Assembly (NCBI GenBank): GCA_018644785.1
Contig: JABGPV010000032.1
Span: forward strand, 1-27,354
DNA: 27,354 bases
Reading direction: 5' to 3'
DNA from: Deltaproteobacteria bacterium
Lineage (GTDB): Bacteria > Desulfobacterota > DSM-4660 > Desulfatiglandales > Desulfatiglandaceae
The notes beneath the pieces were generated by a model. It was not told where the DNA came from. It made no database searches and saw nothing but the letters and a program-made list of their open reading frames with translations. The translations under genes and the position numbers were made by a program. Positions within the stretch are counted from its first letter, which is position 1; the number at the start of each line of letters is the position of its first letter. Shown here one piece after another: positions 24,713 through 27,354 of the stretch.

Positions 24713-25124
24713 TTCACTTCCTTTTGCATCGTCTTATCCCCGATCCCGACAACACCGCTTTGCTGAAGCATACGTTTTCAGCTACAATGCTGCTCCCTTA
24801 TGGGCTGATCTCCAAACGATAGTTTATAACGAAACACAAAATCTCGGAAACATGTTCCACCCTTCGCCTCCAATCCTGATTTTGCCAAGATCACTTGATG
24901 GAAGTTTTACCCTCGGGCACGTCACCGCACCTTCACCGGCTCCCATCTTTACGACTACTACGGCTTCCTTCAGATCCGTCATTGGCTCCCATAACACCGG
25001 TTATTCCCTCATCGGGCAGCACATGGGAGTTTCTTCAGGCACCCTTGCCTTCGCCTACACGTTACCTCCTTTCAGGTCCGTGACTGGATTTTCACCAGTT
25101 AGTTATCGACCATGCTGGTCACAC
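24399..25124 (-). mobile_element. Group II intron, 5' half only
   Basis: The minus strand begins GTGTGACC at 25124, fitting the GUGYG 5' terminus of group II introns. About 410 bases of structured RNA (with GTGAAAATCCAGTCACGG and GGAAGCCGTAGTAGTCG pieces) lead to the intron-encoded RT (24712). Domains V and VI, which form the active core at the 3' end, are absent. The intron lies antisense inside a fic gene (25125-25481 is the exon). Confidence 0.72.
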
Positions 25125-25481
25125 CTCCGCCTGGTCAACGGCCGGGTGAAAATGGGAATATCCCTCAAAACCGGTTGGCTCGACTATTTCATTACCGGCC
25201 TCGAAACTCAAATGATAGAGGTAAAGAAACGAGGTGAGCAGGTTATCCGCAGGGATGTTCTTGTGCGAAAACACGGTCTTAATGAAAGGCAGGACAAATC
25301 AATAGAGTTTTTATTTGAACATGGCAAACTTACCATCCAGGACTTTGAAAGGCTTTGCCCCGATGTGAACAGACGAAGCTTGCAACGTGATTTGAAGGGA
25401 GTCTTGGAAAAAGGACTGATTAAAGAGGTAGGTGCAGGCCCGACAGACCCGACGCGCCATTATATATTATCCGAGCTATGA
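25125..25481 (+). pseudogene. Fic-family protein, C-terminal fragment
   Basis: 118 codons without a start. [26 protein letters not shown], then [24 protein letters not shown], and [26 protein letters not shown], the typical C-terminal helical and winged-helix part of Fic/DOC-family adenylyltransferases that carry a DNA-binding tail. The catalytic HPFxxGNGR core would lie upstream but is missing. The intron joins directly at codon one. The 5' half of the gene was lost together with the 3' half of the intron, most simply in one deletion. Confidence 0.78.
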
Positions 25482-25822
25482 CAAACCGTGACGTCGAGCT
25501 GTGACATAGCTATGACAACTACTGTGTCATTCGTTATTTCACAATTGATGAATATCGCTTGGGTGCGCCGTCTTTTAAAATTAGTGGATATTGTGGCCAC
25601 ATGGGAAAGCGGCAACGGATAAATGCAGAGGCCTAAACGCCGTCCAACCATCAAAATGAAAATGAGTGAACCCCAAAACAATGTTGAAGATCAGAAAACC
25701 AAAATCATCGCACAGACCGCAGCGTTATCCAGGCTGATCGGGATGATTCCGTCTGACGGGTACCATTGATATTCACGAGCCCATGACCCATGATTCAATG
25801 ATATTATCGGATTGGCTCAGCG
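25482..25822. other. Spacer with a doubtful 48-aa frame
   Basis: No recognised gene. On the plus strand 25623-25769 is an open frame (MQRPKRRPTIKMKMSEPQNN, then QTAALSRLIGMIPSDGYH) without a clear Shine-Dalgarno. It resembles no family known to me. The rest is AT-rich with several TGACA-type words (GTGACATAGCTATGACA) near 25501. Confidence 0.35.
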
Positions 25823-26209
25823 CTACCAGAGAGAACGAATCGGGTATTGTGTAATAAGCGGATCAGGGGTGAGAATTGTTAAAGAATGTTCAATGGCTTG
25901 ACATACAAGCATACGGTCAAAAGGATCTTTGTGGGGAGTCGGTAGTTTACATAGGTGCAAGGTATCTTGTTCCGATAAATCCAAACGGGCGATTAGGTGT
26001 CTTTTTCGCTCCTTGGGAATGAACTTATCAGGTGGAAGAGGAAGGGACAGTTTGCCCAAACCATATTTAACATTGATTTCCCAGGCGGAAACAGCACTTA
26101 GATAGACTTCATTTTTCGGGTCGGCAAAAGCGTCAATTACCTCAGGCGACAACTCTTTGCTACCCTTGGTTAGCCAGAGAAAAGTGCAGGTGTCGAGTAA
26201 AAGGTTCAC
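25823..26209 (-). CDS. VapC-type PIN-domain toxin
   Basis: 128 aa. PIN-domain ribonuclease that, when free of its antitoxin, cleaves RNA (often tRNA). Acidic metal-binding residues: Asp6 (LLLDT), Glu44 (SAWEIN), Asp95/Asp98 (HKDPFDRML) and Asp116 (LTPDPLI). It belongs to the COG3744-type class, which reads AVSAWEI and HKDPFDRM. The start is GTG inside GTGA, overlapping the antitoxin stop TGA, so the two are translationally coupled. All catalytic residues are present, so it is likely functional. Confidence 0.92.
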   Translation of the reverse strand: MNLLLDTCTFLWLTKGSKELSPEVIDAFADPKNEVYLSAVSAWEINVKYGLGKLSLPLPPDKFIPKERKRHLIARLDLSEQDTLHLCKLPTPHKDPFDRMLVCQAIEHSLTILTPDPLITQYPIRSLW

Positions 26210-26460
26210 TGGCCTTCGCCATTAAAAGCAGCAACAATATCATCCGGGAGAGGGTCAAAAAAAGCGTTGCCAATCTCAAAGTCAGGATATTCTTTCCCGG
26301 CCAGACCAATTGGACGTTTTTTATTTGGGAGTGCGGCAATTGGTGTTATTTCAGCGATAGGCACATTCCGTTTACAGACGATTACGGTCTCTCCCTTGCT
26401 GACTTTTGCAAGGAAGCTTGAAAAATGGGTCTTTATTTCATTTATATTTAAGCTTATCAT
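26206..26460 (-). CDS. Phd/YefM-type antitoxin
   Basis: 84 aa from the ATG at 26460. The N-terminal MISLNINEIKTHFSSFLAKVSKGETVIVCKRNVPIAEITP is the Phd/YefM DNA-binding fold; the C-terminal half with FDPLPDDIVAAF is the segment that wraps the toxin. The frame stays open for another 160 codons upstream, but that DNA contains other remnants, so it is not part of this gene. There is no Shine-Dalgarno. A consensus promoter places the transcript start at the A of the ATG (see 26467-26495). It would autorepress the operon with VapC. Confidence 0.9.
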   Translation of the reverse strand: MISLNINEIKTHFSSFLAKVSKGETVIVCKRNVPIAEITPIAALPNKKRPIGLAGKEYPDFEIGNAFFDPLPDDIVAAFNGEGQ

Positions 26461-26466
26461 GACCCT

Positions 26467-26495
26467 ATTGTAAGTCATCATGTTGGTCATGTCAA
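26467..26495 (-). promoter_or_regulatory. Consensus sigma70 promoter of the antitoxin-toxin operon (leaderless)
   Basis: On the minus strand TTGACA (26490-26495) and TACAAT (26467-26472) are separated by exactly 17 bases, and the antitoxin ATG begins seven bases after the -10. The expected +1 is the A of that ATG, predicting a leaderless mRNA. Confidence 0.8.
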
Positions 26496-26499
26496 CGGC

Positions 26500-26643
26500 A
26501 TCTTCACCGACCTTCCGGATCTCGGCTTTGAGTTGGGGATTATCAATGACGATAAATTCCCACGGCTGCAAATTCAGGGGACTCGGCGCCCATCGACCGG
26601 CTTCCAGAATACCGGCCAATTGAGATTCGGAAGGGCTTGCTTT
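26500..26643 (-). pseudogene. Nitroreductase N-terminal fragment
   Basis: About 48 codons: SESQLAGILEAGRWAPSPLN, then LQPWEFIVIDNPQLKAEIRKVG, matching the FMN-contacting N-terminal part of nitroreductases (EAGRWAPSxxNxQPWEFIV). The start lies in a junction with the kdnB remnant and the C-terminal two-thirds are missing, replaced by the antitoxin promoter. Not functional. Confidence 0.72.
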
Positions 26644-26651
26644 TTCATACG

Positions 26652-26763
26652 GATGTGGCCCTGATGCTCGACCCCTTGTGGGAAAATGCCTTGGGGACTG
26701 ACTCAGAAGATGCCCTTTGAGAAGATTAGAGGGCTTTACGAGGATATCCTGGCTCGCGACTGA
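26652..26763 (+). pseudogene. Degraded second copy of the kdnB 3' end
   Basis: The plus strand reads DVALMLDPLWENALGTD like the intact KdnB end (about residues 319-335), then after a 5-bp deletion relative to 18240-18252 (TGGAAACAG to TCAG) continues in another frame as QKMPFEKIRGLYEDILARD and a stop. Synonymous differences show it is an old homolog rather than a recent copy. It is joined upstream to the nitroreductase scrap near 26650. Confidence 0.82.
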
Positions 26764-26826
26764 AAAGAAGCGGCCAAAGACCCCTAATCTCCCCGGCTGC
26801 CCTCGTTTGAATGTAATTTGGCGGTA

Positions 26827-26844
26827 TCCCTTCCCCGGAAGGGA
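26827..26844 (-). terminator. Short perfect hairpin between remnants and the PIN gene
   Basis: TCCCTTCC-CC-GGAAGGGA is a perfect 8-bp stem with a 2-base spacer, 16 bases past the PIN-gene stop on the minus strand. There is no clear T-run, so it is a possible terminator only. Confidence 0.35.
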
Positions 26845-26860
26845 GACAGGAGCATATTCT

Positions 26861-27295
26861 TTATTCAAACGACCAGTTGTCGGGCAATCCCTCCGAAAGC
26901 AAACACGACATCTTTTCTGTCGCGATCCGTTTGTGCGCTTTTTTGTCAAAAGTAAGCCAGCACCCTTTTAAGTCTGACGCCAATGCAGCGTAACATGCAT
27001 CATATCCGGTAAGGCCTTTTTTGACGAAACGGTTTGCTTTGACGGCGAGTTCTTCTGTCATGGGATGCCTCAGCAGGCCCCCCTGAAGGAGGGGAATGAT
27101 GCCTTTTCGAAAGACCCGGATTCCGTCGGGATGGAGGCGCTGCAAAACGGCGTATACCTCGAAAGCGAAGAGTTCCGGAACGGTAAATCGGCATGGATCC
27201 TCAACGACTTTCTTCAACACTTCATCAGCGGATTGATGGACCTCTTCTTCGAGAAACCAGCGAAGGGCGACGGATGCATCGATAACCCAGATCAT
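26861..27295 (-). CDS. Second VapC-type PIN-domain toxin
   Basis: 144 aa. PIN fold with Asp6 in VIDASVALRWF, Glu46 in ELFAFEVYAVL, Asp99 in TGYDACYAALA and Asp117 in LTFDKKAH, the complete metal-binding quartet. This version (VIDASVxxKW and YDAxYxALA) belongs to a different VapC subgroup from the one at 25823. The ATG overlaps the stop of an upstream frame (ATGA), the usual antitoxin-toxin coupling. Likely active. The antitoxin is cut by the window edge. Confidence 0.9.
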   Translation of the reverse strand: MIWVIDASVALRWFLEEEVHQSADEVLKKVVEDPCRFTVPELFAFEVYAVLQRLHPDGIRVFRKGIIPLLQGGLLRHPMTEELAVKANRFVKKGLTGYDACYAALASDLKGCWLTFDKKAHKRIATEKMSCLLSEGLPDNWSFE

Positions 27296-27354
27296 TCGCT
27301 GTATCCCCTCAACTGTCTGAGAATGGATATGCTGTCAGTGGATTCCTTTTTCTT
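27292..27354 (-). CDS. Antitoxin C-terminus, partial
   Basis: The frame runs into the window edge and ends KESTDSISILRQLRGYSE, TGA overlapping the toxin ATG by one-base-shifted ATGA. Only about 20 codons are visible, so identification as a VapB-type antitoxin rests on the position and overlap, not on motifs. Confidence 0.6.
   Translation of the reverse strand, partial: KKKESTDSISILRQLRGYSE

Noticed and set aside
24852..25124. Plus-strand frame joined to the Fic fragment ([15 protein letters not shown]...)
   Set aside because: This is antisense to group II intron RNA; the open frame merely runs on into the fic exon.

Overview
The window looks like chromosomal DNA of a Gram-negative, probably anaerobic bacterium, most plausibly a sulfate-reducing Desulfobacterota of the Desulfobacteraceae/Desulfosarcinaceae type. 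That placement is inferred from gene content: a CooT/DUF8180 nickel-associated pair, a KdnA/KdnB lipopolysaccharide pair, a GAF-sigma54 activator, several lipoproteins and an RND tripartite pump. No ribosomal marker is present to confirm it. The conserved core of the window (about 2.1-20 kb) alternates with decayed accessory DNA at both ends.

Left flank (1-2.2 kb): a lipoprotein gene followed by an attC-like end, a remnant winged-helix phage/plasmid replication-type protein whose 3' end carries two palindromic iteron-like repeats, a small hypothetical gene, about 0.8 kb of apparently non-coding DNA, and an intact tRNA-Arg(TCT) that is a likely integration target. Core (2.2-9.7 kb): an unrecognised 447-aa protein; a Sir2/CooT/DUF8180 operon on the minus strand; a convergent response regulator and soluble histidine kinase; an M50 site-2-protease-like gene broken by a +1 frameshift; and a lipoprotein-der-cyclophilin-like operon behind a LacI-type palindrome.

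Envelope block (9.8-18.3 kb): a tolC-like/mfp/RND operon on the minus strand, divergent across a repeat-rich spacer from kdnA and kdnB. These two convert Kdo into 8-amino-3,8-dideoxy-octulosonate (Kdo8N), a cationic inner-core sugar of LPS. Efflux and LPS charge modification therefore lie back to back.

Right part (18.4-27.35 kb): a 52-aa membrane protein; a nucleotidyl cyclase reduced by an internal deletion but still behind a very good promoter; a histone-deacetylase-family enzyme; an AT-rich SieB-like membrane protein downstream of a textbook sigma54 -24/-12 element; an unknown 416-aa lipoprotein; and a GAF-sigma54 activator. After that comes a junkyard: a group II intron 5' half inserted antisense in a fic gene and truncated, a Phd/VapC toxin-antitoxin pair with a consensus promoter that predicts a leaderless antitoxin mRNA, a nitroreductase scrap fused to a second, degraded kdnB 3' end, and a second VapC-type PIN toxin with its antitoxin cut by the window edge.

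No wholly new multi-gene system could be proved from sequence alone. The best leads are the sigma54-SieB unit, the DUF8180-CooT-Sir2 operon, iterons inside a replication-gene remnant, the leaderless antitoxin promoter, and the orphan 447-aa protein.
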